From Verrucomicrobiia bacterium (GTDB taxonomy: Bacteria > Verrucomicrobiota > Verrucomicrobiia > Verrucomicrobiales > DEV007): DNA of 44,080 nucleotides. Each line of letters begins with the position of its first letter. Position 1 is the stretch's first letter. Below, one piece after another: positions 16,586 through 24,759 of this stretch. The notes beneath the pieces are model-generated. The model saw only the letters and a list, made by a program, of their open reading frames with translations, did not search any database and had not been told where the DNA came from. The stretch covers positions 1 to 44,080 of the forward strand of contig JAGRPB010000020.1 in NCBI GenBank assembly GCA_020439945.1, written 5' to 3'. The position numbers and the translations under genes are program-made.

Positions 16586-18190
16586 TCAAAGAGAAACGAC
16601 TCGCGCGCCGTGAATCCCGTCCACTTCTTCCAAGCTTGAAACCACTTCTTCACCCGGCAAGGAATCGAGATTCAGAATGCTCAGGGCGCGACCGCCGACC
16701 TGGTTCCGGCTCAGCGACATGCTCGCGATGTTGATCTTGTGATCGCCGAGGCATTGGCCGACCCGTCCGATGATGCCGGGAGTGTCGTCGTTTTCCAACA
16801 GAAGCAGGGTGCCCTCGGGCGAGGCTTCGACGAAACGCTCCCGAAGTTTGACGATGCGCGGCTGATTGCCGAAAAAGGTGCCGGCGGCGCTGGATTCTTC
16901 GTCGGAGTTTCCGACCACGACCTCGATCAGGTCGGTGAACTCGCTGTCTTCCGCGGGACGGGATTCGGTCACCCGCACGCCATGACCTTCGGCCATGGCG
17001 GGAGCATTGAGGTAGTTGACCGAACCCGAGCCGGCGCCGACTTCCAGGTAGCCCTTCAGCGCCGAGCGCGTGATGAGGGTGGTGTCGATGTCGCTGACCT
17101 TGCCGCTGTAGTTGATGCGGAAAAACTCGGGCTGGTTCGGTGAAATCTGTGCGGTGAGGCGCCCCAGGGTCTCGGCGAGTTTCAGGTAGGGCCCGATCTC
17201 GGCGAGAGTCTTCTCGTCGATGTTCGGCATGTTCACCGCGTTGACCACCGTGCCGCTGAGGAGGGTGTCGCGGATGGCGAGGGCGATCTCGATGCCCACG
17301 TTCTCCTGCGCCTCCTCGGTCGAAGCGCCGAGGTGCGGGGTCAACACGATCTCCTCGCGCTGCAAAAGCGGGTCATCCGTCGACGGCGGTTCGGTTTCGT
17401 ATACGTCCAGCGCCGCGCCAGCCACCTGCCCTGCCTCGATGGCCGCGAGGAGAGCCTTCTCGTCGACGAGTCCGCCACGAGCGCAGTTGATGATGCGCAC
17501 GCCGGGTTTCATCTTGGCCAACCGCTCGGCGTTGATGAGGTGGGTCGTCTCCTTGGTCTTCGGCATGTGCAGGGTGATGAAATCCGCCTGCACGACCGCT
17601 TCGTCGACCGTGTCGCAGAGTTCCACCCGCATCGTCTTGGCCTTGTTGGCGGCGAGATAGGGATCGTAGACGACGACACGCATCCCGAAGGCCATGGCCC
17701 GGCGGGCGAACTCGCTCCCGATCCGGCCCATGCCGAGAATGGCGAGCGTCTTGTGATACAACTCGACGCCCTTGTAGGCCTTGCGACCTTCTTTGAAACG
17801 TCCCTCGGCCACCGAGGCGTGCGCCTGGGGAATGTGGCGGGCCAGCGACATCATGAGGGTGAAGGCGTGCTCCGCCGTCGAGATGGTGTTCCCGGCGGGC
17901 GTGTTCATCACGACCACGCCGTTCTTGGTGGCGGCGGGAATGTCGATGTTGTCCACTCCCACCCCGGCTCGGCCGATGGCTTTGAGCACGCCGGCACCGG
18001 CTTCGATCACGGGTGCGGTGATCTTCACGCCCGACCGCACGATGATCGCGGAATACTCGGGCGCGAGGGCTACCAGTTCGTCTTCGGAGAGGCCGAGTTT
18101 GACATCGACTTCGATTTCCGGCGCGGCGCGCAATTCTTCGATCCCTTTTTCGGCGATGGGATCGGCGACGAGGACTTTGTGAGCGGGCAT
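16586..18190 (-). CDS. serA: D-3-phosphoglycerate dehydrogenase
   Basis: 534 residues from the ATG at 18190; the frame is open from 18226 but the homologous start MPAHKVLVADPI begins here. It catalyses NAD-dependent oxidation of 3-phosphoglycerate, the first step of serine synthesis. The NAD-binding motif is GMGRIG (153-158). Catalytic residues are R238 (NCARGGLVDE), E267 (VYETEP) and H286 (LTPHLGAS). After the catalytic core come the allosteric substrate-binding domain and a C-terminal ACT domain (TPGIIGRVGQCLGDHKINIASMSLSR), which places it in the long type with possible serine feedback. It is divergent from the SDR gene at 18362. Confidence 0.96.
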   Translation of the reverse strand: MPAHKVLVADPIAEKGIEELRAAPEIEVDVKLGLSEDELVALAPEYSAIIVRSGVKITAPVIEAGAGVLKAIGRAGVGVDNIDIPAATKNGVVVMNTPAGNTISTAEHAFTLMMSLARHIPQAHASVAEGRFKEGRKAYKGVELYHKTLAILGMGRIGSEFARRAMAFGMRVVVYDPYLAANKAKTMRVELCDTVDEAVVQADFITLHMPKTKETTHLINAERLAKMKPGVRIINCARGGLVDEKALLAAIEAGQVAGAALDVYETEPPSTDDPLLQREEIVLTPHLGASTEEAQENVGIEIALAIRDTLLSGTVVNAVNMPNIDEKTLAEIGPYLKLAETLGRLTAQISPNQPEFFRINYSGKVSDIDTTLITRSALKGYLEVGAGSGSVNYLNAPAMAEGHGVRVTESRPAEDSEFTDLIEVVVGNSDEESSAAGTFFGNQPRIVKLRERFVEASPEGTLLLLENDDTPGIIGRVGQCLGDHKINIASMSLSRNQVGGRALSILNLDSLPGEEVVSSLEEVDGIHGARVVSL

Positions 18191-18361
18191 GACGTTTTGG
18201 GGAGAGAGAGGGTAAGTCGAAAACAAAAACCCGGACGAGAAAGAGCCCGGGGCGGGAAGTTAAAGAGTGCGGCCGGTGACGCAAGGGCGAAGGCGGTCAC
18301 GGCCGAAAAAGTTCCGTCTCCCCGCAGTGGACGAAACCCGCCGTTTCGCTAGGTTCGGGAG

Positions 18362-19147
18362 ATGAATCAAGACTGGACCGACAAGATCGTGATCGTCACC
18401 GGCGGCGGCGGCGGCATGGGACAGGCGGCGGCGAGAAAATTCGCCGAAGCCGGAGCGAAGACCTTCATTTTTGGCCGGACCCTGGAATCGCTCGAGGAAA
18501 CAGCCGCGATTTCTCCCAACGTGGTTCCGGCCGTCTGCGATGTGGCCGATACCGGCAGCATCGAGGCAGCGATGAAAACGGTGCTGGCAGCCGGGGCGCC
18601 CGATGCCCTGATTCACACGGCCGGCATCAACACCGCCGATCGATTCATGGCCCATTCGGATCCCGAGCGCCTGGCCGGCGCCGAAACCTGGCAAAAGGTC
18701 ATGGACATCAACGTGCTTGGCGTCGTGAACATGATTCGCGCGGTCACCAGGCCGATGGCCGAAAACGGCGGCGGACGGATCGTGGTGGTTTCATCCACCG
18801 CCGGCCACGGCTACGATTCCTACGCCGGCGTCCCCTACACCGCCAGCAAGTGGGCCGTCCACGGGTTGCTCTTCACGGCACGCCAGCAACTCAGCGCCCA
18901 CGGCATCGTTCTTTCCGAATACGCGCCCGGCGAGGCCAACACGCCGATCGTGGACAAGCGCCCCGTCCTGCCCACGCCCGAACATCGCGGCGCCATGATC
19001 CAGACGGAAGACTGCGGCGATGCCCTCTTTTTCATGGCGTCCCAGGCTCACAGCATGAGCGTGATCCAATTGCCCATCTACCAGCCCTTCGGCGGCATGC
19101 CCCCGCAGATTCCCACGCCCTGGCTGGATGGGCTCGGTTTGAAGTGA
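18362..19147 (+). CDS. SDR family oxidoreductase
   Basis: A 261-residue classical short-chain dehydrogenase/reductase. The cofactor motif TGGGGGMG is at 13-20, the structural Asn in MDINVLG at 117, and the catalytic set is Ser144/145 (VVSSTAG), Tyr159 and Lys163 (YTASK). It should be a cytosolic NAD(P)-dependent enzyme acting on a sugar, alcohol or ketone; the substrate cannot be assigned. The following gene is a sodium:solute symporter, so a role in uptake and oxidation of a sugar or acid is plausible. Confidence 0.92.
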   Translation: MNQDWTDKIVIVTGGGGGMGQAAARKFAEAGAKTFIFGRTLESLEETAAISPNVVPAVCDVADTGSIEAAMKTVLAAGAPDALIHTAGINTADRFMAHSDPERLAGAETWQKVMDINVLGVVNMIRAVTRPMAENGGGRIVVVSSTAGHGYDSYAGVPYTASKWAVHGLLFTARQQLSAHGIVLSEYAPGEANTPIVDKRPVLPTPEHRGAMIQTEDCGDALFFMASQAHSMSVIQLPIYQPFGGMPPQIPTPWLDGLGLK

Positions 19148-19166
19148 ATCAGGGAGCCCTCATCGC

Positions 19167-19193
19167 GGCGGTTTTCTGGTTGAGCCAGCCGCC
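19167..19193. other. Imperfect hairpin between SDR and symporter genes
   Basis: GGCGG (19167-19171) pairs with CCGCC (19189-19193), and CTGG (19176-19179) pairs with CCAG (19185-19188), with a TTTT bulge on one side. It lies in the 69-base gap. It could attenuate or stabilise the transcript; the structure is weak. Confidence 0.25.
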
Positions 19194-19216
19194 ATTTCCG
19201 GGTTAAACCGCACGGC

Positions 19217-20770
19217 GTGAACGCCACTGGTCTCGGCACGCTCGATTTCATCGTCGTCGCAGTCTATCTGCTCGGCACCATTGCGCTCGGGCTGGCGATC
19301 GGGTGGAAGTTCGAGAGCGGACGCGATTTCTTCCTCGCGGGCCGTTCCCTCCCCTGGTGGGCTATCGGGATGTCGTTGGTGGCGAGCGACATCGGCGGCA
19401 CGGACATCATCGGCGTCGGGGGAGCCGCCTACTCCTTTGGACTTTCAGTGGCCAATTTCGAGTGGATCGGCTGCGTCCCGGCCATGATCGTCGCGGCCTT
19501 CATCTTCGTTCCAGTTTTCTGGAGGACCGGCATCTACACGATCCCCGAGTTCATGGAACGCCGTTTCAACGCCGGCATGCGGGTGGTCTTGGCGCTCTGC
19601 TGGCTGATTTTCATGGCCTGCAATCTCGGCATCATGCTCTTCGCCTCGGCCAAGATGCTGGCCGTCATGATCGGGGGCGGCAGCCTCGCCCTCTGGATCG
19701 TGGTCACGGCGCTTTTCGTCGGCGTCTACACCTTCTTCGGCGGACTGAAAGCCGTTGTCTACACCGATGTCATCCAGTGCGCCGTCATGATCGCCGGCTG
19801 CCTGCTGGTCCTGTTCCTCGGGCTCCGCGATCTCGGCGGATGGGATGGCCTGCACCAGAGTCTCGACGCCCTCGGCGAGCGGACCGACCATCACACCGAC
19901 CTGCTCGTCCCGGCCGATCGCGATTCTCCTTTCGTCTGGCCGGCGATCCTGTTCGGCCTGGCCATGGTGTTGTCCCCCGCCTACTGGATCGGCAACCAGG
20001 CCATCGTGCAGCGATCGCTCGGGGCGAAATCGCAGTTCCAGGCGCAGGCTTCCTACGTGTGGGGGGCGCTGCTGAAAATCCTCATCCCGGTCATCATCGC
20101 GGTCCCCGGGATCATCGCGGTGGCGAAATTCCCCGATCTCGCCGACGGCGACCAGGCCTTTCCCACCCTGGTTTCCGAATTGCTGCCCACCGGTCTCCGC
20201 GGTGTTTTCCTCGCCGCCTTCATCGCCGCCCTGATGTCGAGCGTCGACAGCTACCTCAACGCCTCGGCCACGGTGGTGACGAATGACTTCTACCTTCGCT
20301 ACCTCAACCGAAACGCCGACGATCACCGGCAGCTGGTGGTCGGTCGCTGGGTCACGGTGATCCTGATGATCTGGGCGATCTTCTTCGCCTTCGTCGTCCA
20401 GTGGATGGACGAAAGCGGCAAGGCCTCCGGCATCTATGCCATTTTCCAGACCCTGATGGCTTTCTTCCAGGGCCCCGCTCTTGCGGTCATCCTCTGCGGT
20501 TTTCTCTGGAAACGCGCCAACGGCATCGGCGCCCTGACCGGATTCCTCTGCGGCGTCGCGCTCTCGGTGAGCCTGTTCGTGCTCGACCGCTGGCACGAAA
20601 GCTTCGGCCTCGAACCCCTCTTCCAGGTCCCCGAGCCCTTCCTCTATTTTTCCGTCTGGGCTTTCCTCGGTGCGCTCGCGGTGATCGTTGTCGTCAGCCT
20701 GATCACCCGTCCTGATTCCCCCGAGAAAACCGCCTTTCTCAAAGGCGAAACCACTTCGTCGTCCCCATGA
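19217..20770 (+). CDS. Sodium:solute symporter (SSS family)
   Basis: 517 residues from a GTG start. About 13-14 transmembrane helices. Family features are the opening FFLAGRSLPWWAIGMSLVASDIGGTDIIG (residues about 37-65), the FGGLKAVVYTDVIQ segment in the middle, and the ALMSSVDSYLNASATVVTNDFY stretch, which holds sodium-site Ser residues. It imports a small solute with Na+; sugar-type (SGLT-like) members look most similar, but the substrate is not determined. The stop overlaps the start of the next gene by four bases (ATGA), so the small membrane protein is translationally coupled. Confidence 0.94.
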   Translation: MNATGLGTLDFIVVAVYLLGTIALGLAIGWKFESGRDFFLAGRSLPWWAIGMSLVASDIGGTDIIGVGGAAYSFGLSVANFEWIGCVPAMIVAAFIFVPVFWRTGIYTIPEFMERRFNAGMRVVLALCWLIFMACNLGIMLFASAKMLAVMIGGGSLALWIVVTALFVGVYTFFGGLKAVVYTDVIQCAVMIAGCLLVLFLGLRDLGGWDGLHQSLDALGERTDHHTDLLVPADRDSPFVWPAILFGLAMVLSPAYWIGNQAIVQRSLGAKSQFQAQASYVWGALLKILIPVIIAVPGIIAVAKFPDLADGDQAFPTLVSELLPTGLRGVFLAAFIAALMSSVDSYLNASATVVTNDFYLRYLNRNADDHRQLVVGRWVTVILMIWAIFFAFVVQWMDESGKASGIYAIFQTLMAFFQGPALAVILCGFLWKRANGIGALTGFLCGVALSVSLFVLDRWHESFGLEPLFQVPEPFLYFSVWAFLGALAVIVVVSLITRPDSPEKTAFLKGETTSSSP

Positions 20771-21021
20771 ATTCCGAACCCGGCATCACCATACTCCATC
20801 GACTTGGCGAAAGCCTGCGCGAACTCATGGTCGCGATTCCCATGCCGGTCGTTCGCGGCATTTTCGTCGGGCTGCTTCTGCTGCTCCTGCTCTGGGTGCT
20901 GCGTTTGCCCCGCGAACGGGTCCGTCCGCCCGCGGAAGTCGCAACGGGTTGGTCATCCAATCTGAAACTCTGGGCCGCCGTCGCACTGGGCATTCAGGCA
21001 CTGATCTACCTCGTCTTCTAG
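20767..21021 (+). CDS. Small membrane protein coupled to the symporter
   Basis: 84 residues with two hydrophobic segments (GIFVGLLLLLLLWVL, residues 31-45, and LKLWAAVALGIQALIYLVF at the C terminus). Its ATG overlaps the symporter stop. Small two-helix proteins directly after SSS symporters are common in PVC genomes and may be accessory subunits, but this is inference. No named family recognised. Confidence 0.8.
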   Translation: MNSEPGITILHRLGESLRELMVAIPMPVVRGIFVGLLLLLLLWVLRLPRERVRPPAEVATGWSSNLKLWAAVALGIQALIYLVF

Positions 21022-21041
21022 GTCCAGAACCAAATCGCGAA

Positions 21042-21075
21042 AATTCGTGTTCTCACCCAGTCTCAAACACGAATT
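21042..21075. terminator. Inverted repeat between convergent genes
   Basis: AATTCGTGTT (21042-21051) and AACACGAATT (21066-21075) form a perfect 10-bp stem with a 14-base loop. A further CACGAATT copy occurs at 21096-21103. It lies between the symporter operon and the convergent CoA-binding gene. A bidirectional terminator or transcript-end hairpin is likely; there is no clear T-run. Confidence 0.5.
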
Positions 21076-21119
21076 CCTCGAATTGAAGGAATCGGCACGA
21101 ATTACTCTTCCCACTCAGC

Positions 21120-21506
21120 TCAAAACTGCCCTGTGCTCAGCAGCACCAGGGTGCAGGCTTCGAGGTAGGAAATTCCGGCGGCCCTCAGTCTTGCAGCCAG
21201 CGTGGCGGATTCGGTGCCGGGATTGAAAATGACGCGGCCCGGCTTCAATTCCACGATCTCCTCCGCCATCGGCTCCGAGATCCCCGGATTTACATATAGC
21301 GTCAGCGTATCGACCGATCCCTCGATCTCTCTCAGTTCGGCGACGACCGGCACGCCCTCGATTTGATCCAGCTTCGGGTTCACCGGAATCGGCGAATGCC
21401 CATGCTCCCTCAGCATGCGAAAAGCCTTGTGGGCGTATCGGTCGGGATGATCGCTGGCGCCGAGGATCGCAACGCGCTCTGAGTTCGACTGGGTGATATC
21501 GGACAT
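21120..21506 (-). CDS. CoA-binding domain protein
   Basis: 128 residues from the ATG at 21506; the frame is open to 21539, but the segment SERVAILGASDHPDRYAHKAFRML that opens the Rossmann fold follows directly after this start. It matches the CoA_binding_2 family (PF13380): small cytosolic proteins with a succinyl-CoA-synthetase-like nucleotide fold (HSPIPVNPKLDQIEGVPV, GRVIFNPGTES). Ligand and role are not known in detail. It is convergent to the symporter operon. Confidence 0.9.
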   Translation of the reverse strand: MSDITQSNSERVAILGASDHPDRYAHKAFRMLREHGHSPIPVNPKLDQIEGVPVVAELREIEGSVDTLTLYVNPGISEPMAEEIVELKPGRVIFNPGTESATLAARLRAAGISYLEACTLVLLSTGQF

Positions 21507-21557
21507 GGTTTCATTATCGACCCGTGGCTGATTCCCCACAAGGAGGAGGGAATAGCC

Positions 21558-22484
21558 TCACGCCCGAACTCGTCGCAGGCGATTTCGGAAAAACGTCCCG
21601 ATTGCATCGATGTCTTCCCCGGAAAGAAACGCGAAATAGGGCACCAGGATCGTCAGTGAAAACAACCAGATGGGCGACACCGCCAGGATGCCGAGATGCA
21701 ATCCGAATCCGAGGACAAATCCCAACCAACGGAAACGGCGATTCCAAAGCAGGAGTGGCACCGCGGTTTCGATCGCCAGCGTCGCGTAGGTAAGCAAGGC
21801 CGACGCCACCTGCCAATCTGCCCAGGCCGGCGTCTGGAATCGCGAGTAAATCGACAGCATGAATTGGGAAATGAACTCGCCGCTGCGCCACGCCGGATCC
21901 GGCGCCTTCAACCAGACCGTCTGCCAGTAGATCACCGCCAGCACGATCTGCGTCAGCACCAGCCCGTAACGCGGAACGGTGTCTCGCAAGCGCTCGATTT
22001 CGCCTGTTTTCCTCATCACGAACTCGCCGAGGGTCCGTCCCAGGGGCGATATCAGTAAAATGAAGGCCTCGACCCTGAGCAGGATGTCCCAACCATGGAT
22101 GATGGGAAACGCCCGGTAGGTGTAACTCAGTTGCCACACGAACACGATCGCGATCATCACTCGCGGCCAGAATCCCAGCGCCAGGCAGACCAGGGCAATC
22201 GCCACAACGATGAAGATCGCGGTCACCATGACCGGCGAGTCAGCCCCTTGAAACACCGACAACCGCCACGGCCCCGCCGCCTCCGCCACCGCCGCGTGAT
22301 CGATGAGCCCCTCGCTCGAGAAAAACGCCGCTCGATGCGGCCAGAGATCGATCAGGTTGGCCAAAGCCACCACGGCAAACGCCACCCGCAGCCAATCGTA
22401 GACGCGAATGTCAGCCGGGCCGAACCAGCCCTGTTCGAAGCGACGCCACGCAGCGCCCAGTTTCTGCCAAGCTCCTTTCTTCAT
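21558..22484 (-). CDS. HTTM domain membrane protein (vitamin K-dependent gamma-carboxylase-like)
   Basis: 308 residues from the ATG at 22484; the longer open frame to 22778 is a shadow of the upstream gene. Repeated hydrophobic segments with aromatic and charged loops, for example WLRVAFAVVALANLIDLWPHRAAFFSSEGL near the N terminus and GWDILLRVEAFILLISPLG, are typical of HTTM proteins, which share the membrane domain of gamma-glutamyl carboxylase. The carboxylase catalytic region is absent, and the function of bacterial HTTM proteins is mostly unknown. The start overlaps the stop of the 22481-23059 gene (ATGA), so the two are coupled. Confidence 0.88.
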   Translation of the reverse strand: MKKGAWQKLGAAWRRFEQGWFGPADIRVYDWLRVAFAVVALANLIDLWPHRAAFFSSEGLIDHAAVAEAAGPWRLSVFQGADSPVMVTAIFIVVAIALVCLALGFWPRVMIAIVFVWQLSYTYRAFPIIHGWDILLRVEAFILLISPLGRTLGEFVMRKTGEIERLRDTVPRYGLVLTQIVLAVIYWQTVWLKAPDPAWRSGEFISQFMLSIYSRFQTPAWADWQVASALLTYATLAIETAVPLLLWNRRFRWLGFVLGFGLHLGILAVSPIWLFSLTILVPYFAFLSGEDIDAIGTFFRNRLRRVRA

Positions 22485-23059
22485 TTTGGCAAGTCGACGG
22501 GACCATGCAGGATCGTCTGTTCGTAGCTCGCTTCCCCGAGATCGCGAATCGTCTCCAGTTGGTGGATGCGTTGCGCGGCCTTGCGAAGTCGAAACTTCCC
22601 TCCCCTCCATTCCGGATGCGCCTTTACGATCGCCTCGCCCAGTCGAGCGAGGTAGGGATCGAGCGAATAGTCGTAGGCATTCTCGTCCAGGCGGGTGAAG
22701 AAGGTGTGATAGCGAAAATAGGCCGGCATTGGTTCCAGTCCGGGAAGGATCGGCCCCAATTCGGGTACCACCTGCCACGAACCCCCACCGGGTGGCTGCA
22801 CCTCCACCGTCACCTCATAACCGCGATGATGAGGCACCGTGGCAAACATGTCCCAATGCTGCTCGGCACCCGTCAGGGAACGCCATCGATCAAAAACCGG
22901 CGCCAGCTTTTTTCTCAACACCGATTCCTGTGGAACCAAAGTGAAGGCCAAACTCAACGCCACCCAGGTCAGAAACAGCGCCGCCACGGCGCGACCGAAC
23001 CGGATGGCGGTCGATACCGGTTTTTCAGGCAACGGTTCGGATGGCTCAATCATCGTCAC
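22481..23059 (-). CDS. Membrane-anchored protein paired with the HTTM gene
   Basis: 192 residues. One N-terminal transmembrane segment (AVAALFLTWVALSLAFTLV, residues 25-43) is followed by a globular domain with HWDMFATVPHHRGYEVTVEV. This resembles the companion proteins that often accompany HTTM genes; no named family is assigned. Both ends overlap neighbouring genes by four bases (sulfatase upstream, HTTM downstream), so the three form one translationally coupled operon. The domain probably faces the periplasm. Confidence 0.8.
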   Translation of the reverse strand: MTMIEPSEPLPEKPVSTAIRFGRAVAALFLTWVALSLAFTLVPQESVLRKKLAPVFDRWRSLTGAEQHWDMFATVPHHRGYEVTVEVQPPGGGSWQVVPELGPILPGLEPMPAYFRYHTFFTRLDENAYDYSLDPYLARLGEAIVKAHPEWRGGKFRLRKAAQRIHQLETIRDLGEASYEQTILHGPVDLPK

Positions 23060-24399
23060 TCAGTCCAGGGTTCCCCGATGGTCGCGCTGAGATGTTCGCG
23101 CGCATTCGCATAACCGCCTTCCGGCAAAGCGACCGGCCCGTCGAGAAGCGGATCTTTCGTTTCCCGCATCCACCTCTCGAGCCGGTCCTCCAGATCGACC
23201 CGAACCCCGGCATAGGCGGGATCGTCCGCCACATTGCGGGTCTCCAAAGGGTCGAGCCTCAGATCGAAAAGCTGCCACGCTTCACGCGGGCGTTCCCGTC
23301 CGCCCGCCTCGATCCACGTATCCTTCGCCGGCGAGTCGTCGACATTCGCGGGAACCGGGCGCAGGTCGTTGTCGAAAAGTCGGATCAGCGAATGCGTCGC
23401 CGTCCGAATCGAGCGCATCGGTTCGTAGCCGGCGTGATAGGTGACCTCACCGAAAACGGCCTCTCGTCCCTCCCGCGTTTTCCCATCGATCAGCGGGCGC
23501 AACGATTCGCCACGCAACGGCCAATCCGGAGCCGGTGTCTCCAGGTAATCACAGATCGTGGGAAAAAGATCGAGTTGGCTCACCAGCGCATCGCTGGTCT
23601 CGGGAAACTGGTTCGTCGCCGTTCGCGGAGGTCTGATCACCAGCGAAACTCCGGTCCCCCGCCCCGTCAGCCGGCATTTGTAGCCGGGAAAAGCCGGCCC
23701 GTGATCGGTCGTGAAAACGATCAACGTTTCGTCCGCCACTCCGGCCCGATCGAGCGCGTCCAGCACCTCGCCACAGCATCGGTCCAGGTGACGAACCGCC
23801 GTCAGGAAAGCCGCCATGTCTTCACGATGCGCCGGCGTGTCCGCGATGCCGGGCGGTGGCTGCACGCGATCCGGTTCGATGTCGGAATCCGGCTCTGGAA
23901 ACGGCCGATGCGGCAGCCAGAACCCGCAATCGAGAAAAAAAGGACGCTCGTCGTCGCGGTTTTCCAGAAAACCGGCCGCCGCCTCGGCCACCGCCGCATC
24001 CCAGACCTTCCAATCGACCTGACCCTGTTGAGTCAGCGACTTAACAGGGTTGAACCGGTGATCGTACCCTCTCAGGTCCGCGCCGGGCTGAAGGTGTTGG
24101 ATTCCCGCCAGCGCCGTCTCGAAACCCCGGTTTTTCAAAAAAACCGCCAAGTGATGGTCCGGATCGGTCAGGCGAAATCCGCGGTGCATCAGGCCGAGCA
24201 TCCCCGATTCGTGCGGCGTCATGCCCGTCAACAGGGCGGCGCGGCTCGGCGAACAGGTCGGCGCGGCGCTGTGGGCATTTCGAAACAGGCAGGTTCCCGG
24301 CCGGTTCGCCAGGTCGGAAAGCGCGGGAGTCTCCACCGCGTGGCCGTAGGGCGCGATCCAACGACCGAGATCGTGGGCGTGCAGGTAGAGCAAATTCAT
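23056..24399 (-). CDS. Sulfatase without signal peptide (Cys-type)
   Basis: A 447-residue sulfatase related to N-sulfoglucosamine sulfohydrolases. It starts directly with MNLLYLHAHDLGRW, giving metal ligand D10, and has no signal peptide, so it is probably cytosolic. The signature CSPSRAALLTG places the formylglycine Cys at 49; HRPFPEP and FTTDHGPAFPG (second metal site) follow. It is the first gene of an overlapping operon with the HTTM pair. Residues 108-128 are encoded by a copy of the dispersed palindromic repeat (24016-24078), which seems to add a few residues after the RGYD motif without breaking the frame. Confidence 0.92.
   Translation of the reverse strand: MNLLYLHAHDLGRWIAPYGHAVETPALSDLANRPGTCLFRNAHSAAPTCSPSRAALLTGMTPHESGMLGLMHRGFRLTDPDHHLAVFLKNRGFETALAGIQHLQPGADLRGYDHRFNPVKSLTQQGQVDWKVWDAAVAEAAAGFLENRDDERPFFLDCGFWLPHRPFPEPDSDIEPDRVQPPPGIADTPAHREDMAAFLTAVRHLDRCCGEVLDALDRAGVADETLIVFTTDHGPAFPGYKCRLTGRGTGVSLVIRPPRTATNQFPETSDALVSQLDLFPTICDYLETPAPDWPLRGESLRPLIDGKTREGREAVFGEVTYHAGYEPMRSIRTATHSLIRLFDNDLRPVPANVDDSPAKDTWIEAGGRERPREAWQLFDLRLDPLETRNVADDPAYAGVRVDLEDRLERWMRETKDPLLDGPVALPEGGYANAREHLSATIGEPWTE
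24016..24078 (+). repeat. Dispersed palindromic repeat, copy inside the sulfatase gene
   Basis: The longest copy. Outer stem GACCTGA (24016-24022) and TCAGGTC (24072-24078) is perfect over 7 bp. Inside it CCCTGTTGAGTC (24023-24034) and GACTTAACAGGG (24038-24049) form a 12-bp stem (one G-T pair) with the 3-base loop AGC. The two 13-base blocks shared with 12909-12943 are at 24022-24034 and 24066-24078. It is contained in sulfatase coding sequence. Confidence 0.75.
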
Positions 24400-24759
24400 G
24401 TCGATGGAGAAGCGCTTCCCGATTTAGCCGGAATCCTTCAAACTTCCAAGCTCTCAAGGGCTTTTGCGGCCAAATTCAGCCGCGTTTTATTGCAATTCTG
24501 AGAAAATTCCACCAACCGCCAATTATTTTTGAAAATTTTAGTGGACTTCACTGGAAAAACAGCTAACCTGTTCCTGTCAGTAAGAACTGACACCCCTTTC
24601 AAAACTTTTCTCATTGCTTGGTTGTTGTTGTTGTTGTGATCACGAAGTAACGGACGCGAAACCCGAAACTTCTGGACGCGAAACTAAAAACCTCCCCTTG
24701 GCCGGGGAGGTTTTTTGCGTAGGGGCTCAGTGATTTTCGTCCGCCGGCCGATCCCAAAT
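24400..24759. other. AT-rich intergenic region between two minus-strand genes
   Basis: 360 bases without a credible gene. The part near 24480-24560 is AT-rich and lies upstream of the sulfatase operon, a plausible promoter region. TGTCAG (24575-24580) and CTGACA (24587-24592) form a 6-bp hairpin. Five GTT units sit at 24621-24635. GGACGCGAAAC occurs twice as a direct repeat (24652-24662 and 24674-24684). The terminator at 24686-24715 follows. Confidence 0.6.
24686..24715 (-). terminator. Intrinsic terminator after the STAND-like NTPase gene
   Basis: AAAAACCTCCCC (24686-24697) and GGGGAGGTTTTT (24704-24715) form a 12-bp stem with a 6-base loop. Read on the minus strand, it lies 45 bases past the stop of the gene at 24760 and ends in a T-run; it could act in both directions. 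It is the clearest rho-independent terminator in the window. Confidence 0.9.

Noticed and set aside
21558..22778. Longer version of the HTTM protein starting at 22778
   Set aside because: The extra N-terminal 98 codons overlap the coupled upstream gene and read as low-complexity; the ATG at 22484 overlaps the upstream stop and begins the family-like sequence.
24621..24635. GTT microsatellite considered as a CRISPR or phase-variable locus
   Set aside because: Only five units, outside any coding frame, and no spacer-like pattern.
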